From Corynebacterium halotolerans YIM 70093 = DSM 44683 (GTDB lineage: Bacteria > Actinomycetota > Actinomycetes > Mycobacteriales > Mycobacteriaceae), in NCBI RefSeq assembly GCF_000341345.1, contig NC_020302.1:1716075-1780074 (forward strand): a stretch of 64,000 bases of DNA, written 5' to 3'. How positions within the stretch are numbered: the first letter of the stretch is position 1; every line of letters begins with the position of its first letter. Made by a program: the position numbers and the translations under genes. This document shows, one piece after another, positions 27,875-36,719 of the stretch. The notes beneath the pieces are model-generated. The model had not been told where the DNA came from. It ran no database searches and saw only the letters and a program-made list of their open reading frames with translations.

Positions 27875-29185
27875 TCAGTCGACCAACACTGCCTGCAGTG
27901 CGGTCACGACGTCAGCCAGCGCCACGTCCTGCTGCGACTGGTCGGCCAGGTTCTTCACGGCGACGGTGCCCCGCTCGAGCTCCTGGTCGCCGAGGACCAG
28001 CGCGAACTTCGCGTGCGCTCGGTCCGCCCCCTTCATCGCGCCCTTGAGGCCGCGGTCGCCGTAGGCCATGTCGGTGGCGACACCGGCCGCGCGCAGGTCG
28101 TTGACGAGCAGGGCCATGGCCTTCTTCGCGTCTGCGCCCAGCGCCACGCCGTAGACGTCCACGCGGCGGCCGGTGCCGAACTTCTCGTCGAGATCCACGC
28201 CCTCGGCCTCCAGGGCCAGCACGGTGCGGTCGACGCCGAGACCGTAACCGATGCCGGACAGGTCCTGGCCACCCAGCTGGGCCATCAGCCCGTCGTAGCG
28301 CCCGCCGCCGCCGATGCCCGACTGGGCGCCGAGGCCGTCATGGACGAACTCGAAGGTGGTCTTGGTGTAGTAGTCAAGGCCACGGACCATACGCGGGTTG
28401 ATCGTGTAGGGCACACCCATCTCATCCAGCAGACCGGTGACGGTCTCGAAGTGGCTGCGGCACTCGTCGCAGAGGTGGTCGAGCATGAGCGGAGCGTCGG
28501 CGGTCAGCTCGCGGATCTCCTCGCGCTTGTCGTCGAGGACGCGCAGCGGGTTGAGCTCGGCGCGCCGACGGGTCTCCTCGTCCAGCGGCAGGGCGAAGAG
28601 GAACTCCTGGAGCCTCTCCCGGTAGGCCGGCCGGCAGTTCGCATCGCCCAGGCTGGTCAGCTCGAGGCGGAATCCGCTCAGCCCCAACTCGCGGTAGGAA
28701 CGGTCGGCCAGGGCGATGATCTCGGCGTCGAGGGCCGGATCGTCGACGCCGATGGCCTCGACGCCGACCTGCTGCAGCTGGCGGTAGCGGCCGGCCTGCG
28801 GACGCTCGTAGCGGAAGAAGGGGCCGTAGTAGTTGAGCTTGACCGGCAGCTGGCCGCGGTCAAGATTGTGCTCGATGACGGCGCGCATCACACCCGCGGT
28901 GCCCTCGGGACGCAGGGTGACGGACCGCTCGCCACGGTCGGCGAAGGTGTACATCTCCTTGCTCACGACGTCGGTGGACTCACCGACGCCGCGGGCGAAG
29001 AGGGTGGTGTCCTCGAAGACCGGGATCTCGATGTGCTGGAAACCCGCCAGATGCGCCTGGCGCACGAAGGTGTCGCGCACGGCGAGGAACACCGGGGACA
29101 CCGGCGGGACATAATCCGGCACGCCCTTCGGCGCGGAGAGGGCCTTGAACTTCGCTGACTTCTCGGGCTTCTGCTTGTCGCTCAC
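27875..29185 (-). CDS. hisS: Histidyl-tRNA synthetase
   Basis: This 436-aa class II synthetase carries [21 protein letters not shown] at the N-terminus, motif 2 in [18 protein letters not shown] and [24 protein letters not shown], the His-specific [13 protein letters not shown], and motif 3 in [17 protein letters not shown] plus GYGLGVDR. The C-terminal anticodon domain is complete. The start codon is GTG. The MBL-fold hydrolase gene ends 37 bp upstream on the same strand, the order seen in mycobacteria. Confidence 0.97.
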   Translation of the reverse strand: MSDKQKPEKSAKFKALSAPKGVPDYVPPVSPVFLAVRDTFVRQAHLAGFQHIEIPVFEDTTLFARGVGESTDVVSKEMYTFADRGERSVTLRPEGTAGVMRAVIEHNLDRGQLPVKLNYYGPFFRYERPQAGRYRQLQQVGVEAIGVDDPALDAEIIALADRSYRELGLSGFRLELTSLGDANCRPAYRERLQEFLFALPLDEETRRRAELNPLRVLDDKREEIRELTADAPLMLDHLCDECRSHFETVTGLLDEMGVPYTINPRMVRGLDYYTKTTFEFVHDGLGAQSGIGGGGRYDGLMAQLGGQDLSGIGYGLGVDRTVLALEAEGVDLDEKFGTGRRVDVYGVALGADAKKAMALLVNDLRAAGVATDMAYGDRGLKGAMKGADRAHAKFALVLGDQELERGTVAVKNLADQSQQDVALADVVTALQAVLVD

Positions 29186-29222
29186 GGCTACCTACAGTAC
29201 CGCGCCGGCTCCGGGGATCGGC

Positions 29223-29864
29223 TCAGAGACCCAGGCGGAGAAGGAACGGGTTCGTGGTGCGCTCGGCGCGCATGGTCGTGGTGGGTCCGTGGCCGGGCAG
29301 CAGCTGCAGCGAATCGTCAAGGCCCCAGACCGGACCACGCAGGCTGGCGTCCATCGCCGCCGAGTCGGAGTGCGCCAGGTCGGTGCGTCCGACCGAGCCA
29401 CGGAAGAGCACGTCACCGGTGAAGGCGAACTCCCCGGCGGCGAGGATGACACAGCCCGGCGAGTGACCCGGCGCGTGCAGCAGCGTGAACTCGACGCCCG
29501 CCAGCGTCAGCGTCTCGCCTCCGACGAGGTCGCGGCGGTCGTCGACGGGCGTCATGTGCGCGGCGTCGAAAAGCACCTGCGACTCCCGCGAAACACCCTC
29601 GCCGGCCTCCAGCATGAAGGCGTCGTCGGGGTGGATGTGGACGGGCACCGCATAGCGGCGCGCGAGCTGCCCGGCGTCGCGGGTGTGGTCGATGTGGCCG
29701 TGGGTGAGCACGACCGCCTCGAGGGTGAGATTGTGCTCGTCGAGCGTGGCGACGACGCGGTCGTGGGCGTGCATGCCCGGGTCGACGACCACGGCGCGGC
29801 CGTCGTTGGCCAGCAGGTAACAGTTGGTCTTGTACGGTCCGGCGGCGAATCCCATCAGCTGCAT
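29223..29864 (-). CDS. MBL-fold hydrolase (glyoxalase II-like)
   Basis: The 213-aa metallo-beta-lactamase-fold enzyme has the zinc motif THGHIDHTRD near residue 60, a histidine in LLHAPGHSPGCVIL, the bridging aspartate in FAFTGDVLFRGSVGR, and a final histidine in LLPGHGPTTTM. It probably hydrolyses a thioester such as a mycothiol- or glutathione-like conjugate, but the substrate is inferred from the family only. The start is the ATG at MQLMGFAAGPYKTN. It is upstream of hisS, and probably in one operon with it. Confidence 0.87.
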   Translation of the reverse strand: MQLMGFAAGPYKTNCYLLANDGRAVVVDPGMHAHDRVVATLDEHNLTLEAVVLTHGHIDHTRDAGQLARRYAVPVHIHPDDAFMLEAGEGVSRESQVLFDAAHMTPVDDRRDLVGGETLTLAGVEFTLLHAPGHSPGCVILAAGEFAFTGDVLFRGSVGRTDLAHSDSAAMDASLRGPVWGLDDSLQLLPGHGPTTTMRAERTTNPFLLRLGL

Positions 29865-29902
29865 GCCGGGCAGTCTAACGCCGAAACCTCCAATGTCCAC
29901 GA

Positions 29903-30103
29903 TCAGCCGTGGATGAGCTGCAGTATCGGCGTGGAGGCGGCTTCCGTTCCCGGAACAGGGGCTGTGGTGGTCGGTACCGCCGGTTCCCACTCGCCGGAAT
30001 CATCCGGAGTCCGGTACATCTGCACGGCACTCATGCCTGCGGCGACGAGTGCGAGCACCGCCAGTACGGCGAGAATGATCCTGACGGAGCGCTTATTACG
30101 CAT
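29903..30103 (-). CDS. Short single-pass membrane protein
   Basis: The 66-aa frame (MRNKRSVRIILAVLAVLALVAAGMSAVQMYRTPDD...) has a basic N-terminus, one membrane helix and a Thr/Pro-rich outer tail. It is preceded by a purine-rich GAGAGGG. Not recognised as a family member. It lies between tpx and the MBL hydrolase gene on the same strand, so it may be co-transcribed with them. Confidence 0.5.
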   Translation of the reverse strand: MRNKRSVRIILAVLAVLALVAAGMSAVQMYRTPDDSGEWEPAVPTTTAPVPGTEAASTPILQLIHG

Positions 30104-30188
30104 CGAGGCCCTCTCGAAGTCAGCGGCGCCCCGTGCCGTCCCCGGTTCTGCGGGACGTCACGGGGCGGACCAAGCGGCGGAGACGAAT

Positions 30189-30686
30189 CTACTTCAGCGC
30201 CTCAAGGGCGGAGTCGTAGTCCGGCTCGGTGGTGATCTCGTCGACGAGCTGGGTGTAGACGACCTTGCCGTTCTCATCGGCGACGACGACCGCGCGGGCG
30301 AGCAGACCCTGCAGCGGGGAGCCCTCGAGGGTCAGGCCGTAGTCCTCACCGAAGGAGGTACGGAAAGCGGAACCGGCGGTGACGTTCTCGATGCCCTCGG
30401 CCTCGCAGAAACGGCCCTGGGCCATCGGCAGGTCCTTGGACACACCGACCACGACGGTGTTGTCGAGTTCGGAGGCCAGTTCGTTGAAGCGGCGCACGGA
30501 CGCCGCGCACACGCCGGTGTCGAGGGAGGGGAAGACGTTGAGGATGACACGCTTGCCGGCGAACTCCTCGTTGGTGAATTCCCCGAGGTCCGTGCCGACG
30601 AGGGTGAAGGACGGGAGCTGGTCGCCCACGTTCGGCAGCTCGCCGACGGTGGACGTTGCGGTGTTCTGGAAGTTAACGGTAGCCAT
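30189..30686 (-). CDS. tpx: Thiol peroxidase
   Basis: This 165-aa atypical 2-Cys peroxiredoxin reduces hydroperoxides with thioredoxin. The peroxidatic cysteine lies in [20 protein letters not shown] and the resolving cysteine in [15 protein letters not shown]; the C-terminal [36 protein letters not shown] is typical of Tpx. The start is the ATG at [10 protein letters not shown]; the longer open frame upstream is not conserved-looking. It is divergent from ppiB. Confidence 0.96.
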   Translation of the reverse strand: MATVNFQNTATSTVGELPNVGDQLPSFTLVGTDLGEFTNEEFAGKRVILNVFPSLDTGVCAASVRRFNELASELDNTVVVGVSKDLPMAQGRFCEAEGIENVTAGSAFRTSFGEDYGLTLEGSPLQGLLARAVVVADENGKVVYTQLVDEITTEPDYDSALEALK

Positions 30687-30846
30687 GGCCCCCAGCGTAG
30701 AGATTCCGCCCACACCCCGCCACGGAACCGGCCGCGCCCCACCCGATGGTGGTGGTGGGCTCCGCACAGTCCCCCTCCCGCTAGACTTGCCGCAGACGTG
30801 CCACAGGGTACGGCCCTGAAACCGCGACCGGGAGGATGATCCAACG

Positions 30847-31692
30847 GTGACCAGCAACCAGCAACGGGGCGAGGAGGCCCTCTCAAAGCTCGAGCGGGAG
30901 CTCAAGAGCCGCGACCGCGCCGAGAAGTCGAAGCCGCTCAAGGTGGTCCTCGCCTCGGCGGTCGCCATCCTCGTCATCGTCGGCGGCATCTTCTACGCGG
31001 CCACCCGCTCCAGCGACGAGGAGGTCGTCGCCGAGGACGAGACCACCTCGGCGACCGAGACCCCGGAAATCGAGACGCTGGCCATGGAGCGCGAGACCCC
31101 GCTGCCGGAGACCATCACCTGTGAGTACCCGGCCGCCGGGGAGGCCGCCCGGGGCGCCACTCCCCCGGAGCAGACCGAGGACATCCCCACCACCGGCACG
31201 CTGAACGTCACCCTGGCCACCAACCAGGGCGAGATCGGCATGGAGCTCGACCGTTCCACCGCCCCCTGCACCGTCAACGCCATCGAGCACCTGGTGGAGA
31301 CCGACTACTACGACGACACCGTCTGCCACCGCCTGACCACCTCCGGCATCTACGTCCTGCAGTGCGGCGACCCGACCGGCACCGGCTCCGGTGGCCCGGG
31401 CTTCCAGTTCGCCAACGAGTACCCCACCGATGAGATGGAGGACACCTCCACCCCGGTGATCTACCCGCGCGGCTCCATCGCGATGGCCAACGCCGGCGCC
31501 GACACCAACGGCTCCCAGTTCTTCCTCAACTACCAGGACTCGACCCTGGCCCCCAACTACACCTACTTCGGCCAGATCAGCGAGGAGGGCCTGGCCACGC
31601 TCGACGCCATCGCCGCCGCGGGCGTCGAGGGCGGTGCCGCCGACGGCGCGCCGGCCGAGGAGGTCCGCATCGAGACCGCCACCATCGGCTAG
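30847..31692 (+). CDS. ppiB: Membrane-anchored cyclophilin-type peptidyl-prolyl isomerase
   Basis: The 281-aa protein has a charged cytoplasmic N-terminus, one membrane helix (about residues 37-57) and an acidic Thr-rich linker, then a cyclophilin domain ([34 protein letters not shown]-like [32 protein letters not shown], and [19 protein letters not shown]). It should assist folding of exported proteins. The GTG start follows GGGAGG. Gene order rel-ppiB-MBL-hisS is kept from mycobacteria, although here extra genes lie between ppiB and rel. Confidence 0.92.
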   Translation: MTSNQQRGEEALSKLERELKSRDRAEKSKPLKVVLASAVAILVIVGGIFYAATRSSDEEVVAEDETTSATETPEIETLAMERETPLPETITCEYPAAGEAARGATPPEQTEDIPTTGTLNVTLATNQGEIGMELDRSTAPCTVNAIEHLVETDYYDDTVCHRLTTSGIYVLQCGDPTGTGSGGPGFQFANEYPTDEMEDTSTPVIYPRGSIAMANAGADTNGSQFFLNYQDSTLAPNYTYFGQISEEGLATLDAIAAAGVEGGAADGAPAEEVRIETATIG

Positions 31693-31711
31693 GCCTCACC
31701 GGCCTTCGTCA

Positions 31712-31743
31712 GGCGGTGCCCCGGAGTGTTCCGGGGCACCGCC
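31712..31743 (+). terminator. Terminator of the cyclophilin gene
   Basis: Perfect 13-bp stem (GGCGGTGCCCCGG / CCGGGGCACCGCC) with AGTGTT loop, followed by GTTTCC. Confidence 0.8.
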
Positions 31744-31885
31744 GTTTCCGATTCTTGACCCGACGGGTTCGTCCAGCTTCCTGCCCGGGCTGTCCGGCCA
31801 GAAAATGATCTCCGGGGGTAAATGCAGGTCACCCCCTGAAAACCGGAGCGGTGAAATACTGGTATATCTGTTGCACACCAGTTGG

Positions 31886-31914
31886 TTGCCAGTTAATGTT
31901 TATGCTGTTGTAAT
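31886..31914 (+). promoter_or_regulatory. Promoter of the small secreted acidic protein gene
   Basis: TTGCCA (31886-31891) and TGTAAT (31909-31914) are separated by 17 bp in an AT-rich stretch, 32 bp before the start codon. Confidence 0.55.
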
Positions 31915-31945
31915 CGATTGTCGTCCATCTAAGGATCTGACTGCC

Positions 31946-32290
31946 ATGAAGCTGTTCTCCCGTAAGGGCCTGGCCGCTGCCGCCACCACCGTCGCCCTGA
32001 CCGCCACCGCTCTGACCGCTCCGGCCATGGCGCAGGACGAGACCACCTCTGTCGAGACCACCTCTCCGGCCGCGACCACCTCTCCGGCCGACGAGCCGGA
32101 CAACGACACCCCCGAGCAGGACGAGGACACCCAGAACACCGTCACCGTCACCGCTGAGCCGGGTTCCTCGCTGTCCTCCGAGGACACCGACCCGGATGAC
32201 ATCCAGGACTGGATCGGCGTGTTCACCACCGTCATCGGTGCCCTGTCCGCTCTCTTCGTCTTCATGGACCGCCACGTCATCGAGGACTAG
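31946..32290 (+). CDS. Small secreted Thr/Asp/Glu-rich protein with a C-terminal hydrophobic segment
   Basis: The 114-aa product has a signal peptide (MKLFSRKGLAAAATTVALTA...) cleaved after PAMA (about residue 29), then an acidic Thr/Ser/Pro-rich region with the repeated TTSPA motif, and a C-terminal hydrophobic helix (DWIGVFTTVIGALSALFVFMD) close to the end. C-terminal hydrophobic segments are common in corynebacterial envelope proteins. No family was recognised. It has its own promoter and terminator and is monocistronic. Confidence 0.75.
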   Translation: MKLFSRKGLAAAATTVALTATALTAPAMAQDETTSVETTSPAATTSPADEPDNDTPEQDEDTQNTVTVTAEPGSSLSSEDTDPDDIQDWIGVFTTVIGALSALFVFMDRHVIED

Positions 32291-32327
32291 GCGCTCGGCG
32301 CGGACAGCGCGCTCAGCTTCCAGCATC

Positions 32328-32361
32328 ACCGCCCCCGGTGTTCGACTGCACCGGGGGCGGT
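32328..32361 (+). terminator. Terminator of the small secreted protein gene
   Basis: Perfect 13-bp stem (ACCGCCCCCGGTG / CACCGGGGGCGGT), 8-base loop, followed by TCTGTTGT. Confidence 0.8.
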
Positions 32362-32450
32362 TCTGTTGTCTCTGAAGATAAGCCGGTGCCCTGCCCTGTT
32401 CCCCGCTCTGCTCCCGACGGGACGCCCGTCCCCTCAGTGAGTGGGACAGC

Positions 32451-32500
32451 ACAAGGCCGGGCGCCTCCCTTGCCCTGCGCGGGGAGACACCCGGCCTTGT
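32451..32500 (-). terminator. Terminator of the 5'-nucleotidase gene
   Basis: Long inverted repeat with ACAAGGCCGGG / CCCGGCCTTGT outer arms and CTCCC / GGGAG inner pairing, 40 bases beyond the nucleotidase stop. Confidence 0.6.
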
Positions 32501-32540
32501 CAATGATGGACGTGTCAGGCCCCCATTCCGAAAGACGCGG

Positions 32541-34616
32541 TTAGCGACCGATCAGGGCGTTGATCTGAGTCTGGATGTCACCGAGGACGTTCGGGACGAA
32601 GAACTGCACAATGCCCAGCGCCGCAGCCAGGCCGGCGAGAGCGCCGGTGATCAGGCCGAGGAAGCCGGCGGCAGGCTCCTCGGAGGAGAGGCTCGGAGCG
32701 GAGGAGCCGTTGTCTGCACCGTTGTCGCCATCATCAGGAAGCTCGGCCGCCTCGAGCGGGGCGACGACGTCGGTACCGGTGTCAGTGGTGATGATCAGCG
32801 GCTCACCGGTGTAGTCCTCGGGGATGGTCAGCTCGACGGTGGCACGACCGAACTCGCCGAAGCCGGCGTCCGCTTCAGTGGTGGAGGTGTCGATCGGAGC
32901 GTTCACGGACGCAGAGCCCAGCTGGACGGTGACCTCGTCGGCCATCGGCTCGCCCTCGGAGGAGTAGTTCAGGGACGACAGGTGCACGGTGACGGTCTCG
33001 CCCGCGACAAGATCTCCCTCAACGGAGACACCGACGTCGGCCTGTCCGCTGCGGGGGGTCACGTCCGGGTTGGACTCGAGGTAATCGATGAAAGCCTGGA
33101 CATCAACGACTCCTGCGTTAACCAGATTCTGGACTTCGGCTGGGCCGATGAGGGCGTCGCCGCCCTCAAAGAGGAAGGTGGAGGCTGCAACGGTGTACTC
33201 AGTGTCCGGATCCAGCGGCTCGCCGTTGATCATCGCACCGATGACGCGTTCACCCTGCGGCGCGGTCGGATCGTAGGTGTAGCTGAAGTTGTCGGAGACG
33301 CCCAGCGCCAGACGGGCGTGATCCTCGGAACCGACCCACTGGTTCTCCAGGGCATTGATGATCGCCTGGCCCGTCATCGTGGCGTAAGCCACGTCATTGC
33401 CGAAGGGCTGGACATTGAAGGCTTCCTGGTAAGTGATCTCACCGGCCGCCAGATCGTCACGGACACCACCGGCGTTCATCAGGCCCAGATCCATGTTCCT
33501 GCCGGTGAAGTTCTCCATGGATGCGCGGGTGGCCTCGGCGATCAGGTTGTTCAGGGTGGACTCGACACCACGGTTGGAGCCGGAATCCGCCCCCGGGTTC
33601 GAGCCGCGGGTGAAGGAGTGCTCGATTTCCGCGACGACCTCCTGACCGGCCTCATCGGCCTGTGCCTTGGCGTCGGCGACGGTGGCCTCCACCTCGGCGT
33701 CGGGCTCCAGGGCCAGGCTCGCGAAGTCAGTGGCGTCGTACTGGGCAACCTCGATATTCACAAGCTCACCGCTGTCCAGGTCAAAGGTGAAGTCCATGTC
33801 GTTGAGGACCTTGCCGTACTCATGCCCCTGGGCGTAGGCGAGCGGCAGTGCGCCCTCGCGCTCGATTTCATCGACGTAGCGCTGGTGACTGTCGCCGCCG
33901 AAGAGGGCGTCGACGTCGGCGTTGAAGCCGTCGGCGAAGGCCGAGGCGTCCTCGTGCATCAGGGCGATGACGACGTCCGCCTCCCCGGACTCCTTCAGGC
34001 GGGTGGCCTCGTCATTGGTGGCCTCGACTGGGTCGGTGAAGGTGATGCCCTCGATCGCGGCCGGGGACACCTTGGTGGCGGTGGCCTGGGTGACGGTGCC
34101 GACGAAGCCGACCCTGACACCCGACTCGAGTTCGACGACGTGGGAGGCGTCAAGGACACGCTCCTCGCCCCGGTAGACATTAGCCCCCAGGATCGGGAAA
34201 TCAGACTCCGGCTGAATGCGGCCGGTCAGATCATCCATGCCCCGGTCGAACTCGTGGTTGCCGACGGCGGATGCCTGAACGTCGATGGCGTTGAGGAAGT
34301 CGATCGTGAACTGATCGTCGGTGATGGCCGACACGAAGGCGGAGCCGCCGACATTGTCGCCCGAGGTGGTCATCACGTATTCCTCGTCCCGGTTGACGTA
34401 CTCGATCAGAGAGGCCAGGTTGGCCGCACCGAGTTCGTCGCCCTCCTCGACCGGATCACTGAAAGCCGGCTCCAGGTGCCCGTGGAAGTCGGTGATGTTG
34501 GAGACGGAGAACTCGACGGTGTTCTCCTGGGCTGCGGCGAACGGCACCACGGACAGGGCGACGGCAGTGGTGGTCGAGGCTGCGATGAGGCGGCCCATAC
34601 GGCGGAACTTGGTCAC
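32541..34616 (-). CDS. ushA: Secreted 5'-nucleotidase / UDP-sugar hydrolase (UshA-like)
   Basis: This 691-aa exported metallophosphoesterase would release phosphate from nucleotides or UDP-sugars outside the cell. It has a signal peptide (cleavage after VVPFAAA, about residue 29), metal-binding motifs NITDFHGHLEP, GNHEFDRGMDDL and GGDSHQRY, and the C-terminal nucleotidase domain (LGLMNAGGVRDDLAAGEITYQEAFNVQPFGN). An acidic linker and a hydrophobic C-terminal helix (FLGLITGALAGLAAALGIVQFF) end the protein, probably anchoring it in the envelope. In C. glutamicum an ushA gene responds to phosphate starvation, but no clear PhoR box was seen in the 227-bp upstream gap. Confidence 0.88.
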   Translation of the reverse strand: MTKFRRMGRLIAASTTTAVALSVVPFAAAQENTVEFSVSNITDFHGHLEPAFSDPVEEGDELGAANLASLIEYVNRDEEYVMTTSGDNVGGSAFVSAITDDQFTIDFLNAIDVQASAVGNHEFDRGMDDLTGRIQPESDFPILGANVYRGEERVLDASHVVELESGVRVGFVGTVTQATATKVSPAAIEGITFTDPVEATNDEATRLKESGEADVVIALMHEDASAFADGFNADVDALFGGDSHQRYVDEIEREGALPLAYAQGHEYGKVLNDMDFTFDLDSGELVNIEVAQYDATDFASLALEPDAEVEATVADAKAQADEAGQEVVAEIEHSFTRGSNPGADSGSNRGVESTLNNLIAEATRASMENFTGRNMDLGLMNAGGVRDDLAAGEITYQEAFNVQPFGNDVAYATMTGQAIINALENQWVGSEDHARLALGVSDNFSYTYDPTAPQGERVIGAMINGEPLDPDTEYTVAASTFLFEGGDALIGPAEVQNLVNAGVVDVQAFIDYLESNPDVTPRSGQADVGVSVEGDLVAGETVTVHLSSLNYSSEGEPMADEVTVQLGSASVNAPIDTSTTEADAGFGEFGRATVELTIPEDYTGEPLIITTDTGTDVVAPLEAAELPDDGDNGADNGSSAPSLSSEEPAAGFLGLITGALAGLAAALGIVQFFVPNVLGDIQTQINALIGR

Positions 34617-34843
34617 GGGGAAACTCCTGAAAGATGACGAGCGTATAACGGTCGTCTCTTTTTAGCGGTTATGTCCACAAAGTTCTCGACAGAAATTCAG
34701 GTAACCTGCAGCTTTCACCAATGAGGTCCCAAAAATTCATGCCGCCGTCACCTCCGGCACCCCACGGGTTCAGCGGGGCCACCGAAAGGTAACCTCATTT
34801 CCCGCCGCTTTCCCTCCGACCGGCCCGCCCTGCCAGCGTCCGC

Positions 34844-36709
34844 TCAGCCACGCGTCCCGGAGTCGTCGAAACGCGACAGGTCGCACCGGTCCGCGATGCC
34901 CAGCTCCCCGAGGAACTCCAGCATGGTCCGCGCGATCGTGCGCCGGCTCTCCGGCCTGACGAACTGGTGGCCCTCGCCCTCCACGATGAGCACGCGGGGC
35001 TCCACTCCCCTGGCCCGCAGCGCGTCGGCCATCTGCCCGGACTCGGTGGGCGGCACGTTGGTGTCGCCGTCGCCGTGGATGAACAGCACCGGCGAATCGA
35101 GGTGCTCCACCAGATTCAGCGGGGAGATCTGCCTGAGCAGTTCACGGTCGTGGAGCGGGTAGCCGTACTTCGGGTAGGCCGCCGAGGCCAGCCACGGCTC
35201 CGTGCCCGCGAAGTAGGTCTCGAAGCTGGTCATGCCGCAGGCGTCGACGACCGCGGCGAACAGCCCCGGGAACAGACAGCCGGTCAGCAGCGCGAGGTAG
35301 CCGCCGTAGCTGCGTCCGCCGAGCGAGATCCGCGCGGGATCGGCCACCCCGGCGTCGATGAGGAACTGCGCGGTGTCCACGACGTCCTTGACCGCGGCCA
35401 GTCGGCCGTAGCGGTCGTCGGCGTGCTGGAACGCCCGGCCGTGCCCCTTCGAGCCCCGGATATTCGGGGTGAACACCGTGACCCCGGAGTCGGTCAGGGC
35501 GGTGAGGATGTCATGGTCCACCGGGCGCGACTGGCCCTCGGGGCCGCCGTGGAGGTGGATGTGCACGGGCTGGGGATCCGCGGCCCCCTCCGCTCCCTCC
35601 GTGGGCCCGTAGCCGCGGTAGAGCCAGCCGGAGAGCTCGAGGCCGTCCCGGGCGGTGTAGTGGACCAACTCCGGCAGGTCGCTGGCGCGGGCGCGTTCCG
35701 CCAGCCGGGCGGCGCGCTCCGGGTCCAGCGAGTCCACCTGTCCGATGTCGGTGTACATCACCTCGACGCTCCTCGGCAGGTTCGGTCCCTCCACGGTCAG
35801 GGCCAGCAGTCGGCCGTCACCGGTGATCGTCAGATCGGAGGCGACCAGGCCCGGCAGCTCGACCGGCCGACGCATCAGCACCGCCTGGTGCTCATCCAGC
35901 GTGAGCAGCTCGAGGGCGGAGACGCCGGCCTGGTTCCACAGCACCGCGGCGGTGGTGCAGTCCTCGCTGATCACGAACTCGTCGACGTCCGCCTCGGGGC
36001 TGGCGATCAGTTCCGTGGCGGTGACCTGCTCGCCCGTCACGCCCAGGCGCAGGATGCGCTGCCGGTCGCCGCCGTGGTCACTGCACACGATGACCGCCAG
36101 CTCGTCCTCGCCGGCGCCGGTCGCGGGCAGGATCACCCCGCGCTCGGTCATCGAGCCGGGGTCCGGGGGCAGCAACGGCAGCCAGCGCCCGTCCGGGGTG
36201 GTCAGCAGCAGTTCCCGGCTGCCGCGGGGGCCGACCCGCATCAACGCGTGCCCGCCCTCGGCGGCGACCAGCAGCGAATCGGTGCGGCGGTCGAGCACCC
36301 GATAGGTGCTCGACCGCGGATCGACGGAACGCGCCTCGGTGATTCCGTCCGCGGTGACGGCGTCCATGGCCAGCCGGTTGCCGTCCCACTCGACGAGCGT
36401 GGTCTTCACGTCGTCGGAGGTGTGCAGCATGCGTGCCGTACCGGACGCACCGTCGGTGGCGACGATCCAGGTGGTCAGCCGCTCACTACCCCGCGGGGAG
36501 ACCTCGCAGGCGATCCACTCCCCGTCGGGCGAGTGCAGCACCCGGGTGACCGGGCCGGTGCCGGTGGCCGGCAGCCCCACCTCCCGCTCGACGCCCAGCC
36601 CCCCGGCGTCGAGCGTGCAGCGCACGGCGTACGGGTAGCCGCCCTCCCGGACGAGATAGGCGATCGACGAGCCGTCCGGGGCCAGGGAGGGGGCGTAGGT
36701 CTGCCGCAT
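34844..36709 (-). CDS. S9-family (prolyl oligopeptidase-like) serine peptidase
   Basis: The 621-aa protein pairs an N-terminal beta-propeller-like region (SLAPDGSSIAYLVREGGYPY and further repeats) with a C-terminal alpha/beta hydrolase. The nucleophile is in LGGRSYGGYLALLTG, the aspartate in VLFIHGDGDTNVPPTES and the histidine in VEGEGHQFVRPES. No signal peptide is seen, so it is probably a cytoplasmic peptidase or esterase. It follows rel by 10 bp on the same strand. Confidence 0.88.
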   Translation of the reverse strand: MRQTYAPSLAPDGSSIAYLVREGGYPYAVRCTLDAGGLGVEREVGLPATGTGPVTRVLHSPDGEWIACEVSPRGSERLTTWIVATDGASGTARMLHTSDDVKTTLVEWDGNRLAMDAVTADGITEARSVDPRSSTYRVLDRRTDSLLVAAEGGHALMRVGPRGSRELLLTTPDGRWLPLLPPDPGSMTERGVILPATGAGEDELAVIVCSDHGGDRQRILRLGVTGEQVTATELIASPEADVDEFVISEDCTTAAVLWNQAGVSALELLTLDEHQAVLMRRPVELPGLVASDLTITGDGRLLALTVEGPNLPRSVEVMYTDIGQVDSLDPERAARLAERARASDLPELVHYTARDGLELSGWLYRGYGPTEGAEGAADPQPVHIHLHGGPEGQSRPVDHDILTALTDSGVTVFTPNIRGSKGHGRAFQHADDRYGRLAAVKDVVDTAQFLIDAGVADPARISLGGRSYGGYLALLTGCLFPGLFAAVVDACGMTSFETYFAGTEPWLASAAYPKYGYPLHDRELLRQISPLNLVEHLDSPVLFIHGDGDTNVPPTESGQMADALRARGVEPRVLIVEGEGHQFVRPESRRTIARTMLEFLGELGIADRCDLSRFDDSGTRG

Positions 36710-36719
36710 GACGCAGCCG

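Noticed and set aside
34617..34843. A PhoR box upstream of the 5'-nucleotidase
   Set aside because: Partial sequences such as GGTGAA and CCTGAA occur, but not as 8-bp direct repeats at 11-bp spacing.
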